A stretch of DNA of 64,000 bases, taken from NCBI GenBank assembly GCA_902629935.1, contig CACOSU010000001.1, positions 62,001 through 126,000 on the forward strand, read 5' to 3'. The notes under the pieces are model-generated. The model was not told the origin of the DNA, ran no database searches, and saw nothing but the letters and a program-made list of their open reading frames with translations. The position numbers and the translations under genes are program-made. Positions 39,225 to 48,211 of this stretch are shown piece by piece. This stretch comes from an uncultured Pelagibacteraceae bacterium (GTDB lineage: Bacteria; Pseudomonadota; Alphaproteobacteria; Pelagibacterales; Pelagibacteraceae). Position 1 is the first letter of the stretch. Every line of letters starts with the position of its first letter.

Positions 39225-40078
39225 TAAATTGCTCCCTTCTTCTCTGTAGGTTCCAAGTTATCATAATTCCAAAGTTTTTTACCCGCTACAATTTTTTTCA
39301 TTTTACTTACATCAAAATTTTCACCAATTTCAGCAACTTTTAATTTTCTTTTTAACCAATCTTGGTCGCTAGAAGTTAATTCTGAATCTACTGCATCACT
39401 ACCATAAGATCCTATTTCGCCACCTACGAAAATTGTCCCATCATACATTGAGTCACCTAGGTTAATTCCTACATCTCCAAGAATAATTATTCTTCCTCTT
39501 TGCATCATAAAACCTGTAAATGCACCAGCATCTCCACCAATTATAATGGTACCACCTTTCATATCGATACCAGTTCTCGCTCCAACACTACCTTTGCAAA
39601 TTAGGTCTCCACCCCTTATAGCAGCTCCAAAGCATGATCCTGCATTCTTTTCAATCACAACTTTTCCTGCCATTAAGTTCTCCGCGCATGACCATCCAAC
39701 TCTACCATTAATTCTTACTATTGGACCATCACATGATCCCATTCCAAAATAACCTAAGCTTCCTTCAAAAATTAGGTTCAATTTATTTAGGATACCAACA
39801 CCAAGACTATGCTTTCCTTGGGGATTTTTTATTACAATAGTCCCATATCCTTGGCTCATTAAATTATCTATTTCTTTATTTGCTTCAGGAGCAGTCATAT
39901 CTTTTACGTCTAAATCTGTTCTTTTATTAAAATCAACATCATAAGTTCCAAAATAATAAAAGTTCTCAGCTTCATCTGGATTAAAAAATTTCTGCTGGGT
40001 TCTACCTGTAAGCACCTCAGTGTGCATACCCATCTCTTGGGCTTTTGTTTTTTTAGTAACGTTTTTTAAATTCGCCAT
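39224..40078 (-). CDS. GXGXG-domain protein (GlxC-type), paralogue of mgsB
   Basis: GXXG beta-helix repeats (GRVGWSCAENLMAGKVVIEKNAGSCFGAAIRGGDLICKGSVGARTG) with an N-terminal extension. Confidence 0.85.
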   Translation of the reverse strand: MANLKNVTKKTKAQEMGMHTEVLTGRTQQKFFNPDEAENFYYFGTYDVDFNKRTDLDVKDMTAPEANKEIDNLMSQGYGTIVIKNPQGKHSLGVGILNKLNLIFEGSLGYFGMGSCDGPIVRINGRVGWSCAENLMAGKVVIEKNAGSCFGAAIRGGDLICKGSVGARTGIDMKGGTIIIGGDAGAFTGFMMQRGRIIILGDVGINLGDSMYDGTIFVGGEIGSYGSDAVDSELTSSDQDWLKRKLKVAEIGENFDVSKMKKIVAGKKLWNYDNLEPTEKKGAI

Positions 40079-41010
40079 ACTTTAACCTCCCCATCAAATG
40101 GATCGTAAGTATCAATTTCTTGTGGTAGCACTGATCTTATTGCAATTTCTTCTGATCCCATTGCTACTAAATCATCTGACTCATACAAAACTAAAGGTTT
40201 TGCTGCCATTGTGTCTTTTGCCATTCCCAAAGAATCTTTAGTTGCAACAAAATAAGTAAATACACCATCAAGACCAGTTAAAGAATCTTTCATTCCCTCT
40301 TCAAGCGAAGCTCCTTCTCTCATTTTTTGTGCAATGTAAACTGCTATAAGTTCTGAGTCACACTCAGACATAAATCTCATTCCTTTATTTTCCAATGCTC
40401 TTCTATTATTCCAATAATTTGTTAATTGCCCATTATGAACCACTGAAACATCACTAAAAGGGTATCCCCAGAATGGGTGAGCAGATTTTATATCAACACC
40501 AGACTCAGTTGCCATTCTAGCATGACCTATCGCATGGGTTCCTATAAGTTTATCTAAAGAGTACCTATCACAAACCGCTTTTGCATTTCCAAGATCCTTA
40601 ATGACCTCTAATGATTTACCCATAGATAGAATTTCAACACCTGGAATACTTTCAATAGTTTGAGAAAAATTAAGAAGGTCTTTTACATCATAATCTATTT
40701 CATATCTTAAAGAGTAGGGTAAAGTTCTTTCTTCTTTAATCACTTTAGCCCCTAATTCAGCTAAAGTTTGATCTACTATTTTTTTTCTTTCATCATAAAC
40801 AGAAACATCCTCCATAACAGAAGATGAACCTTCACCGACGTTTTCACCAACTTTAAAACGCATTATAAAATGCTTGCCATCCGTATCACCGTATAAGGCA
40901 TATCCTGTTGAGTCTTCACCTCTATGTTTTAATGCTTGGAGCATTCCTTGTAATTCACTACCAACATTAGAAGATTTACCTCTATGAATTAAACCTGCTA
41001 TTCCACACAT
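40066..41010 (-). CDS. Class II glutamine amidotransferase-like protein (GlxB-type), paralogue of mgsA
   Basis: MCGIAGLIHRG, LKHRGEDSTGYALYG, GTHAIGHARMATES, VVHNGQLTNYWN. Confidence 0.85.
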   Translation of the reverse strand: MCGIAGLIHRGKSSNVGSELQGMLQALKHRGEDSTGYALYGDTDGKHFIMRFKVGENVGEGSSSVMEDVSVYDERKKIVDQTLAELGAKVIKEERTLPYSLRYEIDYDVKDLLNFSQTIESIPGVEILSMGKSLEVIKDLGNAKAVCDRYSLDKLIGTHAIGHARMATESGVDIKSAHPFWGYPFSDVSVVHNGQLTNYWNNRRALENKGMRFMSECDSELIAVYIAQKMREGASLEEGMKDSLTGLDGVFTYFVATKDSLGMAKDTMAAKPLVLYESDDLVAMGSEEIAIRSVLPQEIDTYDPFDGEVKVWRI

Positions 41011-41040
41011 ATTATATTTATACCCTTTCTATTTAACGAC

Positions 41041-42510
41041 CTACGGTAGACAATCAAGATAAGTATCCAGATCCCACTGTGTTGTTGCACCTAAAAATCT
41101 TTCCCACTCATCATTTTTATACCAGTGAAAAACTTTGTACATTTCATCTGGCATTGCAGATTTGATTACTTCATCCTCTGCAAGTCTATCTAAAGCTTCA
41201 CCGAGACTTAATGGAAGTTTTTTAACATCTTTTCCAGCTTTTTGAGCCTCATAAATATTTCTAGACTCTGGAGCTGCTGGTTTCATTTTTTTACTAATAC
41301 CTTCATCGCATGCTTTTAATAAAGCAGCACCTAACAAGTAAGGATTATGCATAGAGTCCACCGATCTATATTCAAATCTTCCGGGAGCAGAAACTCTTAA
41401 TCCACAAGTTCTATTTTGATATCCCCAGTCAGCATAAACAGGTGCCCAAAATCCTTGGTCCCATAATCTTCTGTATGAGTTTACAGTTGAAGATCCAAGA
41501 GCAGTTAATGCCGGCAAATGTTTCATAATACCTGCTATTGATTGTAATCCAATTTTTCCAGGTAATTGTGGATCTTTAGTATCTGGCATGAAAGTATTCT
41601 TTCCACCTGAAACATAACTAAATACCTCATCAACACCTGGCAAAGATTTGTGACCTAACTTGTTGACTGAAACTTTTCCACCCTTCCATAACGACATATT
41701 TGTATGACAACCACTTGCAGATACACCCATGAATGGTTTTGTCATAAAGCAAGCTATTAAACCATGTTCTCTAGCTACTTGAGCACAAATTTGCCTATAG
41801 GTAGATAGTCTATCTGCATTTCTTAAGACATTGTCGAAAGTCCAGTTTAATTCTAATTGTCCTGGAGCATCTTCATGATCACCTTGTATCATATCTAAGC
41901 CCATAGCATTAGAATATTCAATCACCTTCATAAAAACAGGTCTTAATGACTCAAATTGGTCAATATGATAACAGAATGGTTTTGAAAAACCTTTACCAGT
42001 CGGTGTTCCATCGTCATTTTTTGTTAACCACATCATTTCTGGTTCAGTTCCAACTCTTAACTCTAGTCCATGTTTTTTTTGAAATTCATCCATGAAAATT
42101 CTTAAATTTCCTCTGCAATCAGATGTAAGGTGACCTCCTGGATTTTCTCTTTCTTCTCTGTTTCTAAAACATGTACAAAATACTCTTCCAACTCTTTTGT
42201 CCCATGGTAACTGAACGAAAGTTTCTGGATCTGGAATTCCAACCAGCTCCATTGCTTCTGGTCCATAGCCAATGTAATTATTATGACGATCTAAAAATAA
42301 GTTTGCAGTTGATCCGTAAACTAATTGAAAACCTTTTTCTGCAGTTCTTTCCCAATGATCTGCTGGTATTCCTTTACCTACAACTCTTCCTGTAACAGAT
42401 ATAAATTGAAAATAAATGTAAGTAATTCCTAATTCTTTGATTTTTTCTCTAACTTTTTTGACCAGCTTTGCTCTACCTGGTTGATTTACATGTTTTTCTA
42501 AATCAGTCAT
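41041..42510 (-). CDS. Type III glutamine synthetase-like enzyme, substrate unknown (GlnT-like)
   Basis: GS catalytic region (EPEMMWLTKN..., GDHEDAPGQLELNW, GASGCHTNMSLW-type); distinct from the 441-aa GmaS paralogue. Confidence 0.8.
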   Translation of the reverse strand: MTDLEKHVNQPGRAKLVKKVREKIKELGITYIYFQFISVTGRVVGKGIPADHWERTAEKGFQLVYGSTANLFLDRHNNYIGYGPEAMELVGIPDPETFVQLPWDKRVGRVFCTCFRNREERENPGGHLTSDCRGNLRIFMDEFQKKHGLELRVGTEPEMMWLTKNDDGTPTGKGFSKPFCYHIDQFESLRPVFMKVIEYSNAMGLDMIQGDHEDAPGQLELNWTFDNVLRNADRLSTYRQICAQVAREHGLIACFMTKPFMGVSASGCHTNMSLWKGGKVSVNKLGHKSLPGVDEVFSYVSGGKNTFMPDTKDPQLPGKIGLQSIAGIMKHLPALTALGSSTVNSYRRLWDQGFWAPVYADWGYQNRTCGLRVSAPGRFEYRSVDSMHNPYLLGAALLKACDEGISKKMKPAAPESRNIYEAQKAGKDVKKLPLSLGEALDRLAEDEVIKSAMPDEMYKVFHWYKNDEWERFLGATTQWDLDTYLDCLP

Positions 42511-42577
42511 TTTCCCCCTTTTGAATTTCTAGATCAAAAAGGTAACTGAAAAAAAAACGTTTGTCTACTTAGATAAA

Positions 42578-43906
42578 TTAACTCCAAGGAAACGGACTGT
42601 TCGAAGTGGGGTGAAGTTCCCCCTTAGCGTAACGATCGTATCTAAACGGTTTTAATAAGTCACTTTCTTGACCTAAAATCTCTTGCGCAACCAAATGCCC
42701 AACACCAATCATTTTATACCCATGGTTAGCGTCAGCAATCATATAAACATTTTCAAAAAATCTATCAAAAATTGGGAAAGAGTCTGGGGTTAAACAACCA
42801 AGACCACCAGATGGACCTTTTCTGTACAAATCAGATTTTCCCTCAAATCTTTTTTGAATATGTGCAAGTGCCGATGTCCACATGTCAGCAAATTTGTCAG
42901 TCGTTTGATATTCAGGAGATTCAATTCCATATGGATCAACATTTACTTTATCAAAATGTTTTTGAACAATATATGGAGAAGTTCCTCCTTGAACTCCTAA
43001 ACCTTCTATATCAGGTTTATAATAAATACCCCAAAGCTCGTCTGTTATTAATTTTTTATCTTTATCTGAATATAAAGGTGCATCTGTATCTACGTGTATT
43101 ACTGGAGGCTGTTTACCATCATTAGTTTTTAAATAATCTGCATCAACACCTAGAACACCCTCTTGTAAAAACCAATATTTCCACATTTCAACTTCATGCA
43201 TTTTTCCATCTTTGCCTTTAATCTCTGTAGATTTAGGTAACTCAAGCATATTCCAAAAATCTCTTACCCATGGACCAGCTCCAACAACTACCTGATCACA
43301 TTCTATAGTCCCTAAATTTGTTACTACTCCAGTTACCGCATTACTATTACTGCCTCTTTTGAAACCTGTTACGGTAACACCTTTGTGAACATTTACGCCA
43401 TTTGAATTTGCTTTACTCTCAAGAGCTTTAATTGAATCTTTATTGAAGGCGTAACCACCTTTTTTTTCATGCAGAACTGAAGTTATCCCTTTAGCTTGCC
43501 AGTCATCAAAAATACCTCTCATGTAGTTTGAACAATCTTTTTCTCCTTCTATAAAGACTGATTCATATCCAATTGCTTTTTGTTGATTATAAATACTGGC
43601 CACATCTTCATGCATTACTTCTGGTGATATTTGCATGTATCCAACAGGATTATACTTAAATGCTTTAGGATCACTTTCCCAAACTGAAACTGAATGAGCC
43701 ATAAGCTCTCTCATAGCTGGTTGAAAATAATTATTTCTAACAACCCCACAAGCAATTCCACTTGCTCCTGCAGCTGTATCTTTTTTTTCTAAAACGATTA
43801 CATCACCAGGATTTTTATATGTTTCAGAAAGTTTCCATGCAGTGCTTAAACCGTGTATTCCACCACCAATAATAACTACTTTGGCTTTTGAAGGTAATGT
43901 CGTCAT
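42578..43906 (-). CDS. DAO-family FAD-dependent oxidoreductase (SoxB/DMGDH-like)
   Basis: VVIIGGGIHGLSTAWKL dinucleotide fold, GPSGGLGCLTPDSFPIFDR, DANHGYKMIGVGHLVAQEI. Confidence 0.85.
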   Translation of the reverse strand: MTTLPSKAKVVIIGGGIHGLSTAWKLSETYKNPGDVIVLEKKDTAAGASGIACGVVRNNYFQPAMRELMAHSVSVWESDPKAFKYNPVGYMQISPEVMHEDVASIYNQQKAIGYESVFIEGEKDCSNYMRGIFDDWQAKGITSVLHEKKGGYAFNKDSIKALESKANSNGVNVHKGVTVTGFKRGSNSNAVTGVVTNLGTIECDQVVVGAGPWVRDFWNMLELPKSTEIKGKDGKMHEVEMWKYWFLQEGVLGVDADYLKTNDGKQPPVIHVDTDAPLYSDKDKKLITDELWGIYYKPDIEGLGVQGGTSPYIVQKHFDKVNVDPYGIESPEYQTTDKFADMWTSALAHIQKRFEGKSDLYRKGPSGGLGCLTPDSFPIFDRFFENVYMIADANHGYKMIGVGHLVAQEILGQESDLLKPFRYDRYAKGELHPTSNSPFPWS

Positions 43907-44007
43907 AGCAAAACATTATTTTTTGGTATTAGTAATTAATATAATTTTTTATAGAACTAAAATTTATATATATTATTTAGATATTTTGATTTTAATTAAA
44001 TTAACCG

Positions 44008-44358
44008 CTAATAACTTATGTTTTTAAGAGTGTTTAAATACTCGTTAAACTCTTCAATAAAAGACTCGCTTGGAATTATATTTTTTATCCGCTGATCTGT
44101 TGATGTTTTTTCTAGACGAAAGAATCCTTTCTCACAAGCCTCTGTAATTATTAAAGCAGATTTTGGTCTAGAAGTTTTAAATAATTTTGTTTTAAGTTCC
44201 TCAACAGATAATTTTTTATTTTCTTTATGAGCAGACATAACAAGTAGCATCATATGATAATGAGAAGGGGACTTTCGAAAAAAATAATTACTTGCAGTAT
44301 GGGATTGTCTCATTTGTTCCTCCCAAAAATCTAAAAGTGTTTTCTTCTCTTTTGGCAT
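44008..44358 (-). CDS. Putative winged-helix (MarR-like) small protein downstream of tdm
   Basis: 116 aa; helical pattern with SVEELKTKLFKTSRPKSALIITEACEKGFFRLEKTSTDQRIKNIIPSE resembling MarR HTH-wing. Confidence 0.5.
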   Translation of the reverse strand: MPKEKKTLLDFWEEQMRQSHTASNYFFRKSPSHYHMMLLVMSAHKENKKLSVEELKTKLFKTSRPKSALIITEACEKGFFRLEKTSTDQRIKNIIPSESFIEEFNEYLNTLKNISY

Positions 44359-44363
44359 TTTCT

Positions 44364-46703
44364 TTAAGCTCTGACTCTAGATTTGGTAGGATCGTAAAAA
44401 GGAAAACCAACCACTTTTGCACCTATTCTTTTTTGATGTCCATCAATTTTACCAATCTCAACTTCTGTACCAATTTCTGAGTACTGTGAGTCTATTCTAC
44501 AAAGAGCAACATTTTTATTTAAAGTAGAAGATAGACATCCACTTGTAACCACACCAATTTGAGATCTTCCAATATGAACACAATCACCATGTCCAGCTAT
44601 TTCTTTGCCAACAAGCTCTAGACCTACTAATTTCTTTTGGGGATTGGCTTTTCTTTTAATTAATTCCTCTTTTCCAATAAAATCTTCCTCTTTTGTTTTT
44701 AATGGAACTGCAAAACCTATACCTGCTTCAAAAGGATCTTGTTCCCCATCAAATTCAGCACCAAAGAGAATTAAACCCGCTTCTATTCTAAGTTTATCTA
44801 ATGCAGCAAACCCAGCTGGTATTAAACCATCATCTTTACCTGCTTCCATTAGTTTATCCCAAACTTCGGGTGCATGTTTTGGATGACACCAAATCTCATA
44901 ACCTAACTCCCCGGTATAACCTGTTCTTGAAACAATTAACGGAATGCCTTGAAGCTCTTCAATTCTACAAATTGTGAACCTAAACCAACCTAGTTCATCT
45001 ATTGAAGGCTGTGTTGGCGGTGTAAAAATAATTTTTTTTAATATTTCTCTACTTTTAGGACCTTGTAAAGAGACATTACTTATTTGATCTGTTGAGTTTT
45101 TAATAAAAGCATTAAATTTTTTTTTCTTTGCAACTTCTTTTAACCATTCTCCTCCATACTCATCTCCACATATCCATCTAAAACCTGTCTCACTTAATCT
45201 TAAAAGAGTTCCATCATCAAACATCATTCCATTTTCATAACACATTGCTGAATAAACAACTTGTCCAACAGAAAGTTTTTTAATATTTCTTGTAAGAGTA
45301 TAATTTAAAAGTTCCTCTGCATCTGGGCCAATAATTTCGAATTTTCTTAATGATGATAAATCAATAAGTACAGCATCATTTCTACAAGCATTATATTCAT
45401 TTACTAAACCGTGTTTAGTATAGTCATTTGGAAGCCAAAAACCTCTAGCATCAATAAAATTTCGAGTTAATTTAGAAGTCCTTTCATAAAAACCAGAGTT
45501 TCTTGTAAGTTTTTTTTCTGAGTCTGCTTTCATTCTAAATGCAAATGATTTGCTAAATTCTTTATTTTTGTCATACGTTCTAACAAAAATATCAGTTGGA
45601 TTCCATGAATTACATGGATCAATATCGCTCGGACATGCAGTTGTTCCAATAGTTAAATCTTTTAAAGCTCTAAACATTACATAATCTCCTGGTCGAGAAT
45701 AAGATTCATCTGAAATGACAGAATTTAAACCTGCTGCAGAGGTGTTAAAAAATAAATTGATTGCATGCCAACCTTTCTGTTTTTGCACTCCAAATTTAGA
45801 CATACTTTCAGTTAAGTTGTCTGAGCAATTTGGATGTCCAAAATAACCCGCATCCTCATAATATTTTGAGGTACATGCAAGGTTGAAAGTGTCATGCTTT
45901 CCAACTGTGTCTCTTACAACCTCTACTAGTGGCTCATGATCAGTATCATAAAATTTTGAAAATAGGCCTGGCCCAGGAAACGTATTACCCATAAAAGTTC
46001 GTGTGGTTTGCCAGTCCAATCCTTTTTCAATTCCTTTTTCTAATTTTCTTGTATCAAATGCTACAAAGTCAGAGCACTGTCTTCCGGTAGGACTTATGAT
46101 TTGAATGTAGTCACCTTCTTTAACTTCATAAGATGTACAGGATTGTCTTAAAATATTTTCTTCGTGTGCAGGTTCAAAAACAGGATCTGGAATTACATTT
46201 AACTCTTTATCATTAGTAATTTTTGATCTTTTTATAAATATTGTTAATTCACCAGGAGGATTTTGATTTGTAACATCCATATCATCCCCAGGTGAGGCAA
46301 ATATTGCATAGCACTTATCATTTGATTTTAATTTAATAACTTCACCTGGATTTGTGTCTGGATCAAAGATTATAGCAGCATGTGAGTCTGAAATTTTTAA
46401 GTTTCTTTTTTTTAATTGATAGTTTGTTGCAAGTATAGACTCTTCTTTTCCAAGCAAAATATTTTTAATGTAATTTTTTTTACTATTTTCTTTAAGATTA
46501 AAAATTCCAAGTTCTGATTTTCCATTTTTGTTAAAACAAATAATTTCACAAATTTGATTACCTTCATTGTTAACAATTTCAATTTCATCATCTGGAAAAA
46601 CTTGAAAACCAGTTAATCCACCACCATTAACAACATGTCTTTCAACTCCAGGTGGTAAAATATTCAAACCAGGATATTTGATATCTTTACTTGTACCTAA
46701 CAT
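44364..46703 (-). CDS. tdm: Trimethylamine N-oxide demethylase (DUF1989 + GcvT/THF-binding fusion)
   Basis: N-terminal DUF1989-type region (RQCSDFVAFDTRKLEKG..., HPNCSDNLT, CPSDIDPCNSWNPTDI) fused to aminomethyltransferase (SRTGYTGELGYEIWCHP, IPAGFAALDKLRIEAG); beside tmo transporter and tmm. Confidence 0.85.
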   Translation of the reverse strand: MLGTSKDIKYPGLNILPPGVERHVVNGGGLTGFQVFPDDEIEIVNNEGNQICEIICFNKNGKSELGIFNLKENSKKNYIKNILLGKEESILATNYQLKKRNLKISDSHAAIIFDPDTNPGEVIKLKSNDKCYAIFASPGDDMDVTNQNPPGELTIFIKRSKITNDKELNVIPDPVFEPAHEENILRQSCTSYEVKEGDYIQIISPTGRQCSDFVAFDTRKLEKGIEKGLDWQTTRTFMGNTFPGPGLFSKFYDTDHEPLVEVVRDTVGKHDTFNLACTSKYYEDAGYFGHPNCSDNLTESMSKFGVQKQKGWHAINLFFNTSAAGLNSVISDESYSRPGDYVMFRALKDLTIGTTACPSDIDPCNSWNPTDIFVRTYDKNKEFSKSFAFRMKADSEKKLTRNSGFYERTSKLTRNFIDARGFWLPNDYTKHGLVNEYNACRNDAVLIDLSSLRKFEIIGPDAEELLNYTLTRNIKKLSVGQVVYSAMCYENGMMFDDGTLLRLSETGFRWICGDEYGGEWLKEVAKKKKFNAFIKNSTDQISNVSLQGPKSREILKKIIFTPPTQPSIDELGWFRFTICRIEELQGIPLIVSRTGYTGELGYEIWCHPKHAPEVWDKLMEAGKDDGLIPAGFAALDKLRIEAGLILFGAEFDGEQDPFEAGIGFAVPLKTKEEDFIGKEELIKRKANPQKKLVGLELVGKEIAGHGDCVHIGRSQIGVVTSGCLSSTLNKNVALCRIDSQYSEIGTEVEIGKIDGHQKRIGAKVVGFPFYDPTKSRVRA

Positions 46704-46807
46704 TTTTTAATTTTTTTGTGACTTTAATATAATCAAAACGAGTTGACTATAACTTTAAATAAGCACATACTTAATCATTAATATATTAATAATATAGAGG
46801 GGTATAT

Positions 46808-47752
46808 ATGAAAAAAATAATATCATTACTATCTGCTCTAGTTATTTCTGTTGTTAGTTTTGCAGGAATTTCTAACGCTGATAGCAAAAAGCCCATCGTG
46901 ATACCAACTCACAACTGGTCAAGCCAAATTGTAATGGCCTATGTAATTGGTGGTATTTTCGAAAGTATGGGAAATAATGTAAAATACGTTAATGCTGACT
47001 CACAAGCAGTATACGAGTCAATTAGAATTGGAGATGTAACTATATCTCACGAAGTGTGGGAGTCTGCTTTTGGAAAATCGTTTACAACAGCACTTGATAA
47101 AGGTGGTTTGTTAGATTACGGAGATCATGAAGCAAGAACTCTAGAGGATATGGGATATCCAAACTGGGTTACTGAAAAAGGATTATGCCCAGGTCTACCA
47201 GACTGGACAGCTTTAAAAAATCCAGCTTGTGCAAAAAACTTTACAACACCTGACTCTCCAGATGGAAAAGGAAGAATGTTGGAAGGTCCACAAACTTGGC
47301 ATGGTGACTTAATTCCACAAAGAGTTGACGCTTTAGGTTTAGGTGATCTTTGGTGGGTTAAATTTGCTGGGAGTGCGGATGCACTTTGGGCAGAGCTAGC
47401 AGCAGCTGAAAAAGAGGGAAGAGGAACAATTATATTCAACTGGACACCTAACTTTACAGATGGTGCTGGTTTTACATTTATTGACTTTCCTCCATACACA
47501 GCTGGTTGCAGACCAGAAGATGGTGGAGATGGTAAATGTGGTTCTCCTGATGGATACTTGAAAAAAGCAGTTCACGAGGATTTCCCAAAAACTCATCCTG
47601 ATGCAGCGGCTATGTTTAAAAAATTGTCATTCTCTACAAGTCAAATTGGTGCAATGGCAGCTTTAGTTGATGTTGACAAAATGACTCACGAAGATGCAGC
47701 TAAAAAATGGTTAGCTGACAATAAGTCAGTTTGGCAAGCTTTTACTAAATAA
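46808..47752 (+). CDS. tmoX: TMAO-type ABC transporter substrate-binding protein (OpuAC family)
   Basis: Signal peptide; IPTHNWSSQIVMAYVIGGIFESMG; adjacent to divergent tdm and downstream ATPase/permease. Confidence 0.8.
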   Translation: MKKIISLLSALVISVVSFAGISNADSKKPIVIPTHNWSSQIVMAYVIGGIFESMGNNVKYVNADSQAVYESIRIGDVTISHEVWESAFGKSFTTALDKGGLLDYGDHEARTLEDMGYPNWVTEKGLCPGLPDWTALKNPACAKNFTTPDSPDGKGRMLEGPQTWHGDLIPQRVDALGLGDLWWVKFAGSADALWAELAAAEKEGRGTIIFNWTPNFTDGAGFTFIDFPPYTAGCRPEDGGDGKCGSPDGYLKKAVHEDFPKTHPDAAAMFKKLSFSTSQIGAMAALVDVDKMTHEDAAKKWLADNKSVWQAFTK

Positions 47753-47771
47753 GGATAAAAGTTAAAATTTT

Positions 47772-47808
47772 AAATCTCCCCCAACATTGTTGGGGGGGAT
47801 TTTTTTTT
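47772..47808 (+). terminator. Rho-independent terminator after tmoX
   Basis: AAATCTCCCCCAAC-ATT-GTTGGGGGGGATTT then T-run; 14-bp stem with one G-U pair. Confidence 0.92.
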
Positions 47809-47833
47809 AAGTAATTTTGTGTAAAATATATTT

Positions 47834-48211
47834 ATGAAAAAATCTATTCTTGTTTTTCTTTTAAGTTTTCTAATTTGCTCATCAGTATTTGCAAGAAGTA
47901 CAGGTTGCAAAGAAGGTAATTGTGACAATGGTTATGGTAAGTGGGTTTATACGGATAAAACAACTTATGAAGGAGAATGGGTTTCAACAAAAAAACATGG
48001 GCAGGGTATAGAGACTTGGCCCAATGGATATATTTATCAAGGAGAATTTAAAAATAGTGTCTGGAGTGGAATAGGAACATTAACTTTTCCTGATGGCTCT
48101 ACTTATGAAGGAGAGTGGGCGAACGGTTTTATGAATGGTCAGGGAACATTTACCTGGGCTGATGGAAAACAAAAAGTGGGTATTTGGAAAAACGGTCAGT
48201 TGCAAGAATAA
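47834..48211 (+). CDS. MORN-repeat protein, secreted
   Basis: Signal peptide; repeats TYEGEWVSTKKHGQG, IYQGEFKNSVWSGIG, TYEGEWANGFMNGQG. Confidence 0.85.
   Translation: MKKSILVFLLSFLICSSVFARSTGCKEGNCDNGYGKWVYTDKTTYEGEWVSTKKHGQGIETWPNGYIYQGEFKNSVWSGIGTLTFPDGSTYEGEWANGFMNGQGTFTWADGKQKVGIWKNGQLQE

Noticed and set aside
42772-43125. 117-aa plus-strand ORF inside the DAO flavoenzyme gene
   Set aside because: Antisense shadow ORF, Gln/Leu-rich, no recognisable domain.
43842-44027. 61-aa plus-strand ORF in the 43.9-44.0 kb gap
   Set aside because: AT-rich intergenic stretch, antisense at the 5' end, no conserved feature; more likely promoter DNA for the flavoenzyme gene.
46704-46807. Possible riboswitch or structured RNA ahead of tmoX
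   Set aside because: Only short AT-rich sequence with a promoter-like TTGACT; no glycine, SAM or other riboswitch core recognised by eye.
47125-47499. 124-aa minus-strand ORF inside tmoX
   Set aside because: Fully antisense to a clear substrate-binding-protein gene; low-complexity Ser/Ala/Pro composition typical of a shadow frame.
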